Assembly (NCBI GenBank): GCA_003640385.1
Contig: RCAB01000240.1
Location: forward strand, 30,880-94,879
Direction of reading: 5' to 3'
Source: Setaria digitata
Lineage: Eukaryota; Nematoda; Chromadorea; Rhabditida; Setariidae
DNA length: 64,000 nucleotides
Positions within the stretch are counted from its first letter, which is position 1. The number at the start of each line of letters is the position of its first letter. Of the stretch, positions 13,380 through 27,691 are shown piece by piece. The translations under genes and the position numbers were made by a program. The notes beneath the pieces are model-generated. The model saw only the letters and a program-made list of their open reading frames with translations, searched no databases and was not told the DNA's origin.

Positions 13380-13694
13380 TACTTTATAAAATAATTGAAA
13401 CTCACTTTTTGACTCTGGAGAGACGGAAAAAAAATGTATTACAAATATTTATCAAGTCGTTCAAAAGAATCAGAATTTTATGCAATCATTTCTAATCCAA
13501 TCACATTTTGAACACGTAGAAAATTACTCTATGACAATGCTGCGACGAATTTTTCCTATTCATTGAAGGGGCTGTGGAAAAAAGTTTCTCAAAATCTCTT
13601 TTATCAGTTTATCACTCAAATTTTTGAAATTTTTTTCGAATATTATGTAGCTTTTCAACGATTTTTCCATCATGAAAACCTAATTTCTATTCTA

Positions 13695-14143
13695 TTTTAT
13701 GTAAAAGGAATATACATATATATTGCTGACTGATAAATTTCAAAAAAAAAAAGACAAATTCAAAAGCTAAAATAAAATAACAACTACAATATTATTCATT
13801 TTATATTAGCAATCAATTATTCCAGCTGGAATGAGCATTAATTTTTATCTTTTGTTTTATTTTGTTAGATTGAATTTGACCATCACTTTATTAAACATGA
13901 AATTGAAAATTTCACTAANTTTTATGTAAAAGGAATATACATATATATTGCTGACTGATAAATTTCAAAAAAAAAAAGACAAATTCAAAAGCTAAAATAA
14001 AATAACAACTACAATATTATTCATTTTATATTAGCAATCAATTATTCCAGCTGGAATGAGCATTAATTTTTATCTTTTGTTTTATTTTATTAGATTGAAT
14101 TTGACCATCACTTTATTAAACATGAAATTGAAAATTTCACTAA
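13695..14143. repeat. 224-base direct duplication joined by one N (probable assembly seam)
   Basis: Bases 13695-13918 and 13920-14143 match over 224 positions with one visible difference (g versus a in a ttttgttag/ttttattag context), separated by a single N at 13919. Copies abutting exactly at an unresolved base are what two overlapping contig ends, or two haplotypes, look like when joined without merging. A true tandem duplication is less likely. Confidence 0.85.
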
Positions 14144-15912
14144 AATATTGCTTTATTCCATTTTTTTTTTTTTTTAAATTATGTCAGTAATGTAAAAAAA
14201 GAAGAAAAAAAAGTACTAACAGCAAAACATCATTAACAAATCAGAGTTATTCAAAAAAAAAAAAATCATCCGTTGTAATTTCTATTTTAGTAAAACTAAA
14301 CAGAATTTAAGTCAGAGAAATTTGAGTCAAATTAAATTTTCAACGGGAAACTTCCGTTCTCCTCTCTCTCTTATTCATTTACACAGTTGCGGGAAAAAAA
14401 AAATTAACACCTTGTATCATTTTTTATGCTATTTCTCGACAAACGGAAGAAGAGCTGAAGATGAGAAGAATGAAAAGGTTGAAATTTCGGTTTGAGATAC
14501 TAAACTAACTATTTGAAGTCTCAGTACCGTCGAAAGTACTATGTTTGATGATGAATATTGACGATGATGACAGCACTTCTAACTTTTTATTCAAGTAAAT
14601 TTAATTGTGTATTTTAGTATGTTCTAGAAATTTCAAAAAATTTCGGTTTTATAATGACACACAATCAAGAAAAGCATTCTATTTCAATTTGTTGTCATTT
14701 AATTTATGCTTTGATGCAATTAAAACAAAATAAATATGTATAATTTAGCAATTTGAATTAATTTGAAACAAAGAAATTTTCAATTTCCCTCAAAAAAAAA
14801 AAGTTCCTCAGTCCGCGTGTTTAAACTCAATATTGCGATTAATTGAGTTTTTTATTTGTGATGAAATAATTTGGATTAATAAATCAGTACCAAATTAAAA
14901 CAGTGAAGGAAACAAAACTTTCTAATTACTTATCTTTTATCATTTTGAGGGCACTATCTCGTATTATTTTTTATCATTTCACAGCTATCAAAATTCTTTT
15001 TATATTAAATAAAATTGTCTCATATAGTAATTTCACTTTTATAATAGTTAAATTTCAAACTTTTTCAAATTCATTTGTAACATTTGCTTCTTTCCACTCA
15101 TTTTGCCTTCTCTCTGTATTTCATTCTTTTTCTTTTTCTGTTTTTGCATCTTCAGTGCATCAAAAAGCAAAAAAAAGAAAAAAATCATGAAAAGGATGAA
15201 ATTTAAGAAACTCTCATATAGACTCATTTGTAGAAGTTTTTTTTCTCCTGAGAATGATACAAGTACATTTTTACTCAGGAATGAAAAAGAATGAAATTAA
15301 AGAAACTTTCCTACAGACTCATTTGTATGAATTTTTTTTTTTTTTTGAATAAATACATTTTTTTTTTCTCGAGAATGAAGCATAAATACATTTTTTTCTC
15401 AAGAATGATGGCACGTATCATTCTCGTGAAAAAATTCGAATTGATTACAATGCTTTTGCTTTCTATTTGCTATAAACTAAAACTAAATCAACGAGCTGAT
15501 AGCATACTCTTTGCAGTGCTATTACAATTTAGTTCAGACATTACATTTAACCAAATCATTTTCAAAAATTTCCTCTCAACTTATAAACAAACTTGTCTGA
15601 TGCAACAATAATAACAACAACAACGACGTTTGTTTAACATATATTCTTTCATTTCTTTCTTCCAATTTCAATATTTCATTCATTTATGCATAGATAGATT
15701 TTGCGATAGCATTACACACATTATTTAATTGCAATTTCTTTTTCTTTTTGTTTTTAAAAAAAAATTTTTCGTTTTCAAATGTTTGTTTTAATTTTATCAT
15801 TTTCATCCCATAAAATCTATTTTGTTGATTAGTTTATAATAAAAACAATAATAAGAAAAATATCTGTTGTAAATTTCTTTTTTTTACACTATTTTTTTTC
15901 TTTTTGTGAGGA

Positions 15913-15926
15913 GGGGGGGGGGGGGG
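15913..15926. repeat. 14-base poly(G) run
   Basis: Fourteen consecutive G residues, preceded by gagga and followed by aaaatag, in a region that is otherwise poly(A)/poly(T). This is the only long G or C homopolymer noticed in the window. Confidence 0.9.
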
Positions 15927-16945
15927 AAAATAGAAGTTCTCATTTATCGAGCATATTTATGTGCCATTTTTTTTTTTTCTTCAATTAATTCGAGATTTTA
16001 AAATTATTGCAATGTCAGACCATTCAAACATTCCTCGTAATTTTAGTAGACGATTGAAATTTTTGGTACCAATATCAATTAAACCACGTCTACCTAAAAG
16101 TGACAACTGCATTCTCCACTCATTTAACTTCAAAATTAATCTCATTTCATAGAATAAGAAGCAATCAAAACAGTTTAAAAAAAAAAAAAAAAACTCAAAA
16201 GTTTTAAAAATTGCAACTTACAGGAATATTATTTGAATTTTTGTAAATATTTTGTAGGTAAAATTTCTGTAAGCATTTCATATTTTACGTCTAAAGAAAA
16301 AAAACGGGAATATCATAACTGGAGAGAGAGAAAAAATGATAAGCTTCAATAAAATGGTTAAGAAATCAAAAATAAAAAACGATCAGTGGTGGGTTTAGAA
16401 AAATAAAAGCACCATTTAAAATAATGTAGAATTAATTAAACAACTAAAAAGTAAAAATACATATTTAAAAATATTAAATTTTATCTAAAATTATTACTTA
16501 TCGACAAATGGCCAAAATAACAATTAATTTTTCCCTTTTTTTTTTTTTTTTTAGACAGTATAATAGTAGCAGAATAAAGCATTTGCATTTTGTTGGCATT
16601 CATTGGTAAATGAAATGAAATGAACAAATTTCTCGTCCTACTATTATCAATTCCATGCATTTGCTGCCTTGAGAAATCAAAATTAATCGTCAAAATTGAT
16701 TGAGGGAAAAAATAAGGAGAATTAATAATAAAAAATCGTCTTTTTCCTTTTCAAATCATAAGATCATTTTTCTATTCTAATGGGATAAAAAAAAAAGAAA
16801 TAGTATTGAAGATATGAATAATGAAATTTATGCTTGAATCGGTAATTTTTGACAATATTATCCATTCATATTTACAACATCCAGTTAGCATTGTTGAAAA
16901 AAATTTGATGAAATCTGATGATAAATGAATGTTTTTTTGTGTAAA

Positions 16946-16948
<3 letters not shown>

Positions 16949-16976
<28 letters not shown>

Positions 16977-17022
16977 GCTACATATATATTTATATATATA
17001 TATAGTTTTTTTTTTTTTTTTT
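16949..17022. repeat. TA microsatellite and poly(T) run upstream of hsp-12
   Basis: Two TA-rich blocks (about 16949-16976 and 16981-17004) are followed by an 18-base T run. The block ends 61 bases before the hsp-12 start codon, so it lies in the likely promoter or leader. It could supply TATA-like or nucleosome-excluding sequence, but nothing shows that it does. Confidence 0.85.
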
Positions 17023-17083
17023 GAAGAATTTTTATTAAAAGCACAATGAGAAAATTTTGTAGTATATTGAAGTGTCGCTAAGC

Positions 17084-17652
17084 ATGACAACAATTAATGT
17101 TGGCTTTTCGGATGGTTTAAAAAAGATAAGTCAGTGGGACTGGCCACTTAATAAAGATGATGGCACGGTAAAAGTTATCAATACTGATGAAAAATTTCAA
17201 GTGACACTTGAAGCTGTCTATTTTCAACCAAAAGAAATCGAAGTAAGTCTTTTTTTTTTTTTTTTTTTTATTCATTTTTTCTAATTATTTTCCAAAATTT
17301 TTGTTACATTTGAGCATTTTTGACATTTTAAGGACTGAAATAATGTTGTATTAAGAGAACAAGTTAGAGAAACAATTGAACTTCATGTTAAAATTAAATG
17401 CTTTCTTTTTATGAAATTTAATTTAGACAATTATTTCGTAAGTAAAAAATTAAACTCCATGCACAGGTTAAAGTGATCGGTGATCAGTTGGCTATTCGTT
17501 GTTCAAGAGAAGCAAAGGATGGACAAATTGGTGAGATAAAACGAGAAATTAGTCGAACGTACAATTTACCACCAGATGTTGAGATTCCAACATTAAAATC
17601 GAGTCTTACTACCAAAGGTCATCTTATCATTACAGCTAATAAGAAAAAATGA
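17084..17652 (+). CDS. hsp-12: Small heat shock protein, HSP-12/HSP20 type
   Basis: Two exons (17084-17242 and 17467-17652) encode 114 residues. The short N-terminal arm holds WDWPLNKDDG. The alpha-crystallin domain (about 27-110) holds VKVINTDEKFQVTLEA, FQPKEIEVKVIGDQLAIRC, the REISRTYNLPPDV block and the terminal SSLTTKGHLIITANKKK. Length and motifs match the nematode 12-kDa small heat shock proteins (C. elegans HSP-12 group; filarial Hsp12.6), which lack most of the N-terminal arm and the C-terminal I-x-I/V extension and are known to form small oligomers with weak or no classical chaperone activity. Filarial Hsp12.6 is known as an immunogenic protein. ATG 17084 is chosen because the in-frame bases before it are not initiation codons with support. 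The gene converges on the EB1 gene. Confidence 0.95.
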
Positions 17653-19062
17653 AGTGCGTCACCAGTTATCACCATCGTTCATGTATTTACTGAGTCATAA
17701 GTTTTATCCATAAACATTTATTTATAACTGGAAAAATTCAAATATTGCTATGTGTCAAGAAATTTCATAGTATTTATTAAAACGAAAGAATAAATACATA
17801 GGCTATGACAGAAAATGTGCTTGTATAAATAATAGCTAAATAAATAATAAATAAGTGAAGAATAAACAAGTGATATGGAAATGTCTCTCGTATCAATGAC
17901 TAATTGTATAACAATGTTAACTCATGATATGTTACAATATAATTGTAATACTGCCCATTTAATGATAAATCTTATTTTGTCTTAAATATTTTCGATTTAA
18001 TATTCTACTTTATTCATTTAAGCTGGAAATTTGGCTATTAAGATTCAAAATGTTCTAGAATTTTCATCTATGCATCTGTTTTAAATAAAACAATTAATAA
18101 ATAAAGACCAAGATACAATGTATATTAGATCCAGCTGCAAGAAGGCAAGCATTTTCGTGAGTGAGGCATTAAAAAAAAAAAAAAATTTAGGCTAAGAAAA
18201 GCAGAGATGAAATTGATATGTGCTTGATAGAATGTATTGAAGAGTATCAGTCGGAATTTCTGAGCAAATACGATTACTCTAGATTAACTTGCAATCCATA
18301 TAATAAAGCATTTTTGTGAATTAGAAAATAAAATTGTGAAGAGAGATAATCTGACATTTCATGCAATGTTCAATTTTTATCCAGAGAGTAAAACAAATTA
18401 AAGAAGCAGCATGAATGATACCAAGTAGTGTGACAAGTAACGGAGATCCAGTGAAGGAAATACTAATAAATCATATGCCTAAAGAAGGAGAACACTGCAA
18501 TCTGTGTTATGCGGATTTAAGCTCAATCTATGAAGTACTTTTGTTTGACTGAAAGTACGACGCCATACAACAACGCATTGAAAGAAATATAAAAGTGTCT
18601 CTCAGTTGAAAGATATGCCGCAAAAATGAAAATTCAAAATTAAGTCCCGATATGCTTCATCTCGTCGAAATTTTCTATTTGAAATGGTATAAAGAATTCG
18701 AAAACAATTATAAAATAACTACCCAATGAAGAGACTTACGAACCACCTTTCCCGATAATTAGTAAATGACAAAAACAAATCTGTGAGAGAAGGATAAGGA
18801 AAATAATACTGAGCGGCTACTTTCAATTTGATAAATGTCAATAAATATTGAAAGAAAAGTAAATTATTGAATTACCAGAAATGGCGGCGGTGAGGGGGAA
18901 GGACGAAATAAATAAACATAATAAGACAGTACAACGACAGTAATAAAAATGTCGCAGCGGAAGCAGGAAATGCAGAGTAAAGCAGAAAAGAAAGACATGG
19001 AGGACAAAAGATCCATGATAATGCAGAGATAAGCAATCGGCCAAACATAAAGCAATGATTAA
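17653..19062. other. Convergent 3' region between hsp-12 and EB1
   Basis: This stretch lies between two stop codons facing each other. It has an AATAAA at 17789 for hsp-12. From about 18130 to 19060 the base composition is less AT-biased than in the flanking deserts, which would fit a long EB1 3' untranslated region on the minus strand. The open frames at 18838-19055 (minus) show no family features. Confidence 0.5.
17789..17794 (+). terminator. Putative poly(A) signal of hsp-12
   Basis: AATAAA lies 137 bases after the hsp-12 stop codon. It is the first well-placed match; further AATAAA-like words follow around 17830-17865. Confidence 0.4.
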
Positions 19063-22098
<3,036 letters not shown>

Positions 22099-22106
22099 TG
22101 AAATTA

Positions 22107-22108
22107 CT
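22107..22108 (-). promoter_or_regulatory. Probable trans-splice (spliced-leader) acceptor of EB1
   Basis: On the minus strand the sequence tttctttag ends at 22107, only eight bases before the EB1 start codon. A polypyrimidine tract plus AG this close to an ATG, with no earlier coding exon, is the usual form of a nematode spliced-leader acceptor. A cis-spliced 5' untranslated exon is the alternative. Confidence 0.45.
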
Positions 22109-23235
22109 AAAGAAAAAAAAGCTTCAAAAATAATTCACCATAAAATGAAAGAAATAAAAATTACTGCAAGAATTATATGAAACTTTACATCAAAATGCAG
22201 CAGAATTGCTAAAACTTTATGTAGACTACCATTAGATTCGAAGCTAAATCTTAAGGATAAAGCAATCAGCTGATTTCAAGTTTCTAAACAAATCTTAAAA
22301 TCAAACAATGGACCAATCTCAAGCCTGAGGTAAAACCTGAGAAGAACAAATTTAGAACTTTAAGGCCAATGAAATGAAGTAAGAAGCAATCTTAAGGAGT
22401 TCGATAATTCGAAGCTCACTAACAAGCTTAAAAATTAAAAGCTGCAACACTAGGATTAAATCCTATGAAAAATATCGCAGTGCCAAATTTTCAAGCTCAA
22501 TACGAGTTTGAGCTTAAGCTAAAGGTCAGGATAACGAAACCAATGACACCAACCAACCAGTTCCAACAATGGATAAATCTTAATGATAGTGCGAAACGGA
22601 TTCCAATTACTACCACTTAAAAGGAACGACAATTCACGGCCAGGCCGCATTTTTTTTTCACCGCGTCGTTAATTTGCTTTTGTCTTAAATTTCATCCTTT
22701 CTTTTGTTCGATTTTTGGATGGGAAATGGAGCCAATGATGGCCAGTTAGTTCATCGGACTATTCTAATTAATCAATTAAATATTCCGAATTGTTCTGATT
22801 AATTAGACGAATGTTCCATTAAATTCAGATCACTGTATTGCAGTAGCTCCTTTCTTTTGAACAACAAAAAAAAAAAAGCTTGGAAGGGAAAAGTGTATCA
22901 CTGTTGCTAATTCAGAGTGAGGAAGTGCAAAAAAAAAAAAAAAGAAGTGGTAAGTGTAAAAAAAGGAAAGTATATTCGAAGTACAAAAGCATGAATTTAA
23001 TATTTTCTTCTCTGCTTGCAAATCCAGTCAAAGAGATTTCGTTTATTTCTTTTCTAGTGAAATTTAATTAAAATTTTTAAATGCTAATTATTTTTTGCAG
23101 AATGTTACGCGTTATGATAATAAAAAGTGTCTCTGATTTTCCTGAGGAAAGATCGAAAATATTCGTTGAAAATGCATTAGTAACATTCGCAAATCGGTTA
23201 TTTCCATTGTTTCATCTGCTCTCATTCACAAATGC

Positions 23236-23405
23236 TCATATGTCATACATAATCTATAATTTCATAAATTCAGAAGCACTCATAAGTCATAAATGTTCAT
23301 AAGTCATAAGTTTATAAGTGTTCATAGATTCATTGACATTCATGCCGAAGTCGTAAATTAGGTCATGAATGTTCATGAACTGAAGTTCACTTATGAACTT
23401 AGAAA
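23236..23405. repeat. Cryptic repeat of ttcataagt-like words
   Basis: Variants of ttcataagt, gttcatga and tcataaatg recur about every 10-20 bases, in both orientations near the end (gttcatgaac, gttcacttatgaac). The array is too irregular for a clear period. It resembles slippage-born low-complexity DNA. Confidence 0.55.
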
Positions 23406-24974
23406 CTCTGTGACATTTATAAATCTCTTTCACTTTGTAATGTTTCACTCATTTTACGCATACCGAAAAAAATTTATACCATGCTATAATTCATGTTAAA
23501 GCATTTTTCGATAGTGTTTATAATTTTTGTTCCGAATTTGGCTTTCAGCTTCATTTCATGACGTTCCTCCTCCGTCCTAGTCCTCAGGATATCTAAGCAT
23601 TCCAAAACTGATAGTAAGGATGTGGAAACAAATTTTTGCGAGAAATTTGCAAATATGGGATGAGTATTAGGTAGGAAAATTCTTCATTTTACTTCAGATA
23701 TTACTTTTTGATGAGATATATTTGTTATTTTCGTTGTAAAGAACTGTTCATAGTTTTTAATGTCGATAGAAAAGTGTGCTGCTTTATTTATCCCAAATAA
23801 CGTAATGATTTTGCTAGACTTTACATACGTTTGTAGATAGCAGTGAATTGTGATATCAGTTATAATGCCTCCTCTATTTTACACGTATTAGAATAAGTAC
23901 TACTCGTTATACTACCCGAGGTGAGGATATTATATGTACAAAACTATGTGAAATTAAATTTATTTTATTTATTACTTTCTTTTTATTTAAAAAAATTTAA
24001 AATTCGAAATTTGTTTTATTTGAAATATGAACATTTTAAAACCCCTCGCAGATTGTCATATCATTTTTATAAAACACTAAATATTTCCTATATTGTATGC
24101 TTTATCAGTATCTGTCCTTTTTTATTTTCTTTTTTTTTTTTTTCAGGATATTGACCTAAACATATCCATTAGCATTTCGTAAGTACTATTGATTTAGAGT
24201 TGGTACAGCAATTTGTTTATGATGTATGATTCATCCGTAGAAAACAGTTAATAAATAATTTGAGGTGAAAACAACAATTAAGGAAACAAGTATATGGAAC
24301 TGAAAGCTACACTAGCAGTAGGTAGCAAGAACTAAATGAATTAGTTACAAACGATTTTAACCTATAACAAACAAAATACTGATAATAACAAGGAAAGAAA
24401 AGGTGAATATCAGTGGACATTGATTGATTTTCTTTTATCATATTTTAAAATTGAGCAGCAAGACTTCAGTCTAGTTTCTCAGCTATTTATGTTTGAGGAC
24501 ACGCAGAAGTGGAATTAAGGCTTGACCGTAATTAATTCTCCTAACATGTTTTCTTCCCAGAAAACTACTCCATCTTTATTATTCATTTAAAATTCGACGT
24601 ATAAAATTCCATAACTTATTTCAAACATCAATGTCAATCGTACTAGTAAAAGATTCTGTCACATATAAAGGACTTTACCATCAGTTTTATCAACAATCAT
24701 ATTTCACCCACACATTTACAACATGATACAGCAAAAGAACTGCAACGCTGTGGCGAGTTTTAAGCTGCGATAAAGGAAAAATGAAACGACGAAGTGACTT
24801 TTGAAAACTTTTCATTAACAAATAAATTAAAAAATTGGGACAGTCGAAAGCTTTATCCAAAAGAAATTAGAAATAAAGTCACGAAAATCTCCGTCCCACT
24901 TGTACCTGCTGAGATTCATTCTCAATCCATTCAGAAATACGAATTATATTTCAAAATCCGACCCAAAGGACTAA

Positions 24975-26630
24975 TTAAAGAAACCAACCATACAATGTCG
25001 CCGCTCCAATAGAGAACCTGAAAGAAAACTGAAGTATTAAAAATGAATTCTTCTTTCAAGAGGAAATATATTATGAATTAATAGAAACTAACCAGAAACA
25101 AGCATACATCATGTGATCATTTCTGTGGGTGACTCGTGTCTGACCACCAATCGGACCACCTTGAATAGTAGAGTCTGAAATGAGAATTAGATTAATTTCA
25201 TTTCATGATTTTTGTACAAATTAACAATTATTGCATCATCAGAGACATTTAAAGAAAAATTTCTAATTTTGAATTTTGATGTGACCAGGCAGGAATTCAA
25301 ATTTCCTCACCATAGCATGCGTCAACGAGAATAGGAAGCGTGCCGTGCTTCTCTGCCATTTGTCTAACATCAGTATAAAACCAAAGATCCTTATCAGGAT
25401 CATTTCTTCGGATGAAATTTGGCCTCTGAAATCGATTTAAAATAAATTTTGGAAAGACAAAGCATAATTGTTGGACAGTTCTATATACATTGTACATTCG
25501 ACGTTTGATAAAAAATAAAGAAAGATGTAAGATTATTTCTAAAATACAATACTGACAATGCTAAATGCAGCAAATAACATATTCCCTTCAGGCTTATGAA
25601 CAATCCTCGTCCTGGGCAAGCTTATAAAATTGGAATGAAATTTTAGATAAAGAATGGCGTCTAAAATTAGGGTTAAAAAATTATAATTATCTGTAATATA
25701 ATTATGAACAACCTTTTCCGTATGCCGAACTATCGCGTTGAACGTGACCTGTCCTTGGACTTGACCTTGAACCCGACTCGTGGGAGCAATCTTTTGCGGA
25801 GGTACCCATCCACGATTCACCAAAATGATATGGCTGTGTAAGAAGTTTCACACATAGCTCGTGAGAAAAAAATTCAAGAATTTTTTATAGCAATCAAACA
25901 TGGATCAATGTCCAATTTTCTGTCTCCTGATGGTTAAATAATAAATCTACAGAGAGAGAAATTAAATCAACAGCATCTAATTTGATCTTAAAATGAACTG
26001 TTTTATATTGAAAATTTACCCTGACGGATAAAGCTTAAACGGAGTGATAACTTGCGCACCAGCGCTACCAAAATTATTTACGGGTGGTCTGTTCGTTTCG
26101 TCCCTACCTGAAAGGTTCATTCTTTGCTTCTACACATAATTTAAACAGTAATTTGCTTCTTTTTTTGATAACACAAAAAACGAAGCAGGTATATCGCATA
26201 ATTTAAGCTTACCTTCATCGAATCGCTGCCTTGGTTGCACGTAAAATTCATGGTCATGGAGAAATTCACCAATTACTTTTACTTTCGCATATTCAAGATC
26301 GTCCAGTAGCGACAAGCTAAAGTTCATCGAATTTAAATGCTTGTTCATCAGACGTTTAATCATATGTACGATTCATATGCAATTTACAGCCCTAAATACC
26401 CTTTTTTTTTTTTAAGGGGAAAACCCAAAAATTTAATTGATGTGTACCTTAATGAAATGAAAATCTTTCGAAATAATTATAAAGTATCACTTATCATCTG
26501 GAAATGGTATAACTTCTTGCTTCATTCTTTCGTCTATTTTTTTCAGCAAATTTGTTTTCCACTGCAGTCGTTGCAACTGCCATGCACCAAGAGCAAATGC
26601 CAGCAGTGGTGCACCCTGAAAACATTCCCT

Positions 26631-26662
<32 letters not shown>

Positions 26663-27691
26663 AGGGATATATATATATAATGTTACTTCTGAAAATGAAA
26701 ATATATACATATATATATATATATATAATGTTACTTCTGAAAATGAACTTTAAAAACTAGCGGTCCCTTCAATTTACACATTTCCTTCTCTTCCACGTCA
26801 ACTTAAATTCTGAAAAATTAGGTTTCAATCTGGAAAAACAAGTACCAGTCCAATAATGGAATTTCGCCAACTCTCTATTTTCTTCCCTGTTTTTGGACCT
26901 TTTCCTGAAGAAACATCTGGTAGTTTGTCAACCTGAAGTCGTCATTATTGTTACTTCAATAAATCTTTCTCTCTAATGATCTTTTTTAATTTATATTTGA
27001 AAATAACAGACAATGAAAGATAATGCTCACAGGTCTTCTCTAAAATAATAAATTAGGTTTTTGATAAAGGCATATATACCTATAGTAGTAAAAACTGACC
27101 AAAAATGCGATATTTTGATTCATAACACTATTTTCCCTTACAGCCAAACATGTAAGAGGTAATAAACAAATGAGGTCAAGAATTTGAATCAAGATCAAGA
27201 ATAATTTGCACTAGTTAGAAAAAAATCTTGGCTAAATTATCGATGACCTATTTATTCTAAGCAAATTCTAAATTTAAAGTTCTTCTGAAGTAAATTTTAA
27301 ATTAACTTAACTCAGCGGAACGCCTCAAGTATATCTTTTTTTTTCAGATATTAAAGTAAATTCATTTTTTTCGAACAATTTTATTTCCCGTCGAAAGTAT
27401 TTTTCTTCATATATATTCATTCATTCATTCATTCACTAATATGTAATTATCTCTTCGCTGATTTGAGCTCAAATTTTATGCAGAATTAATATTCCATTAC
27501 TCGTTCTGCTATCCCATTCATAGCATCAGACACGCGAAAAAGATGAAATAATTAGGATAGATGTTAAAATCAGTGAAACTTACATCATAAATTGATGAAT
27601 TTCGAATGGAGCAACGTAGAAAGCATTTAACACTGCTATTGATAATGAACTGTTGCAAGAATTTATTAGTGAAACCACCAGAAATATTCAT
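24975..27691 (-). CDS. SURF1: SURF1, cytochrome c oxidase assembly factor
   Basis: Nine exons on the minus strand: 27691-27584, 26932-26846, 26615-26491, 26316-26213, 26107-26020, 25833-25713, 25425-25311, 25174-25093, 25017-24975, joining in phase to 290 residues. SURF1 proteins sit in the mitochondrial inner membrane and help mature the COX1 subunit of complex IV. A likely targeting N-terminus precedes membrane segment 1 (about 59-76, ending [12 protein letters not shown], the family's WQ-x-x-R signature). Then come [68 protein letters not shown] and membrane segment 2 ending TLYGWFL at the C-terminus. Length and both membrane ends agree with a full SURF1. Divergent neighbour: dpff-1. Confidence 0.94.
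26634..26750. repeat. TA microsatellites with a duplicated flank in SURF1 intron 2
   Basis: TA runs at about 26634-26662, 26667-26680 and 26702-26728 alternate with two copies of atgttacttctgaaaatgaa (near 26679 and 26727). Slippage or unequal exchange appears to have copied TA run plus flank as a unit of about 48 bases. Confidence 0.8.
27416..27436. repeat. Short (TTCA)n microsatellite
   Basis: About five tandem copies of a TTCA/ATTC tetranucleotide in SURF1 intron 1. Confidence 0.85.

Larger units (their letters stand above)
10268..17083. other. Intergenic region between stomatin 1 and hsp-12
   Basis: No gene is supported in this 6.8-kb stretch. It holds an AATAAA after stomatin 1, an ATT microsatellite, a 42-bp minisatellite (12845-13379), a 224-base duplication split by a single N (13695-14143), a 14-base G run (15913-15926) and TA repeats just before hsp-12. 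Short open frames at 14903-15611 are T/A-run translations rich in Phe, Lys and Asn, with no family resemblance or credible splice pattern. Confidence 0.6.
22099..24974. other. Region between EB1 and SURF1, with doubtful plus-strand exons
   Basis: This contains the EB1 upstream region and the SURF1 downstream region. Possible plus-strand exons are seen: a leader ending at 22950 before gtaagt; a segment from 23101 after ttttttgcag with ATG at 23102 (MLRVMIIKSVSDFP...); and a 32-base segment 24147-24178 between tttcag and gtaagt. They do not join into a convincing protein. A block of ttcataagt-like words lies at 23236-23405. Confidence 0.35.

Noticed and set aside
12828..13495. Two long repeat-containing frames, 170 and 209 codons, as genes
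   Set aside because: Both exist because the 42-bp unit is a multiple of three without stops; no start context, flanking exon or family match. Kept only as a repeat and a finding.
16772..17093. Minus-strand frames with Tyr-Ile repeats upstream of hsp-12
   Set aside because: They translate the TA microsatellite and poly(T) run.
24794..25012. Plus-strand 72-codon frame MTFENFSLTN...
   Set aside because: It lies opposite the last SURF1 exon and its 3' side, and has no features of its own.
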